From positions 1-64,000 of the forward strand of contig BLAL01000234.1 of NCBI GenBank assembly GCA_015698045.1: DNA of 64,000 bases, given 5' to 3'. A model generated the notes under the pieces. The model was not told the DNA's origin. It made no database searches and saw only the letters and a list, made by a program, of their open reading frames with translations. The first letter of the stretch is position 1. Every line of letters starts with the position of its first letter. The DNA comes from Rhizophagus clarus (lineage: Eukaryota > Glomeromycota > Glomeromycetes > Glomerales > Glomeraceae). This document shows positions 63,681 through 64,000 of this stretch, one piece after another. The position numbers were made by a program, and so were the translations under genes.

Positions 63681-64000
63681 CAATTTCTTATTCAAGAATC
63701 GATATTTTTATATAAATAATAATCAATTTAATAATTTCCCATTGTATTACATCAGAATTCATTAAAATTCTTTAAATATGATCAATTAATTTTATTATAC
63801 AATTTTTAATCATACATACTATGTTGGAATTGATGATAATTTTTTTAATGCCGTATGAAACGAGCCAATTAAATTTAAACAATCGGTATAAAATTTGTTA
63901 TAGTAGTATTAGTTCAATCATTTGGATTTATTAAGTAAAAATTAGTATATTATTAGCTTAACCATTCAGATTTACTAAGATTTAAGTAAAATTTGGTATA
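63681..64000. other. AT-rich, no gene seen
   Basis: Short A/T-rich stretch upstream of the TNP2 pseudogene. The words TTTGGATTTATTAAGTAAAA and TCAGATTTACTAAGATTTAA near the end repeat loosely. The window ends here. Confidence 0.4.

Overview
The window looks like nuclear DNA of an arbuscular mycorrhizal fungus of the Rhizophagus irregularis type. The reasons are the strong A+T bias, the short AT-rich introns in the few host genes, and several gene families I recognise as typical of that genome. There is no sign of bacterial operons, rRNA or tRNA. Most of the 64 kb is repeats and mobile elements, and only about 10 kb is host genes. All exon models are read by eye from splice signals and frame continuity.

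Layout. (1) 1-524 is a decayed copy of a host repeat-gene family. (2) About 0.73-15.6 kb is a Polinton/Maverick-like virus fossil, visibly richer in G+C than the rest. It has a protein-primed-type family B DNA polymerase, a retroviral-type integrase, an FtsK/HerA packaging ATPase, a zinc-ribbon PD-(D/E)XK nuclease, coiled-coil and membrane proteins, and a Ty3-like Gag/zinc-knuckle region followed by a retropepsin-like protease. I found no jelly-roll capsid gene. It is broken, with about ten breaks. (3) 15.6-25.4 kb holds a PIF/Harbinger pseudogene beside a 52-bp perfect palindrome, a small Tc1/mariner-like MITE, a multi-exon host-family pseudogene, and a hAT remnant. (4) 25.4-44.6 kb is a nested transposon cluster. 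CACTA-like ends (CACTG with subterminal repeats) enclose arrays of exon-like repeats. An ORF1-only retroposon and a 6.2-kb LINE sit inside related element sequence, both with clear target-site duplications. A further CACTA-like end cuts a hAT transposase gene. (5) 44.8-55.4 kb is the host gene island: a PD-(D/E)XK-like multi-exon pseudogene, TIM50, a small basic protein, a possible secreted peptide, an alpha/beta-hydrolase-tyrosine phosphatase fusion, and a small acidic protein. (6) 55.4-60.4 kb is A/T- and purine-rich repeat DNA. (7) 60.5-63.7 kb is a TNP2/CACTA-type transposase pseudogene.

How the parts relate. The Polinton-like genes form one replication, integration and packaging set. The TNP2 transposase at the right end belongs to the superfamily whose termini resemble the CACTG ends at 26.1, 33.0 and 42.5 kb, so such a transposase could have moved those elements. 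The nested insertions give a relative order of events. The exon-like array at 26.7-28.1 kb, in which most units are about 36 nt and open in the same frame, is the strongest unexplained non-viral signal. The Gag-plus-protease cassette inside a Polinton-type element is the strongest unexplained virus-like signal.
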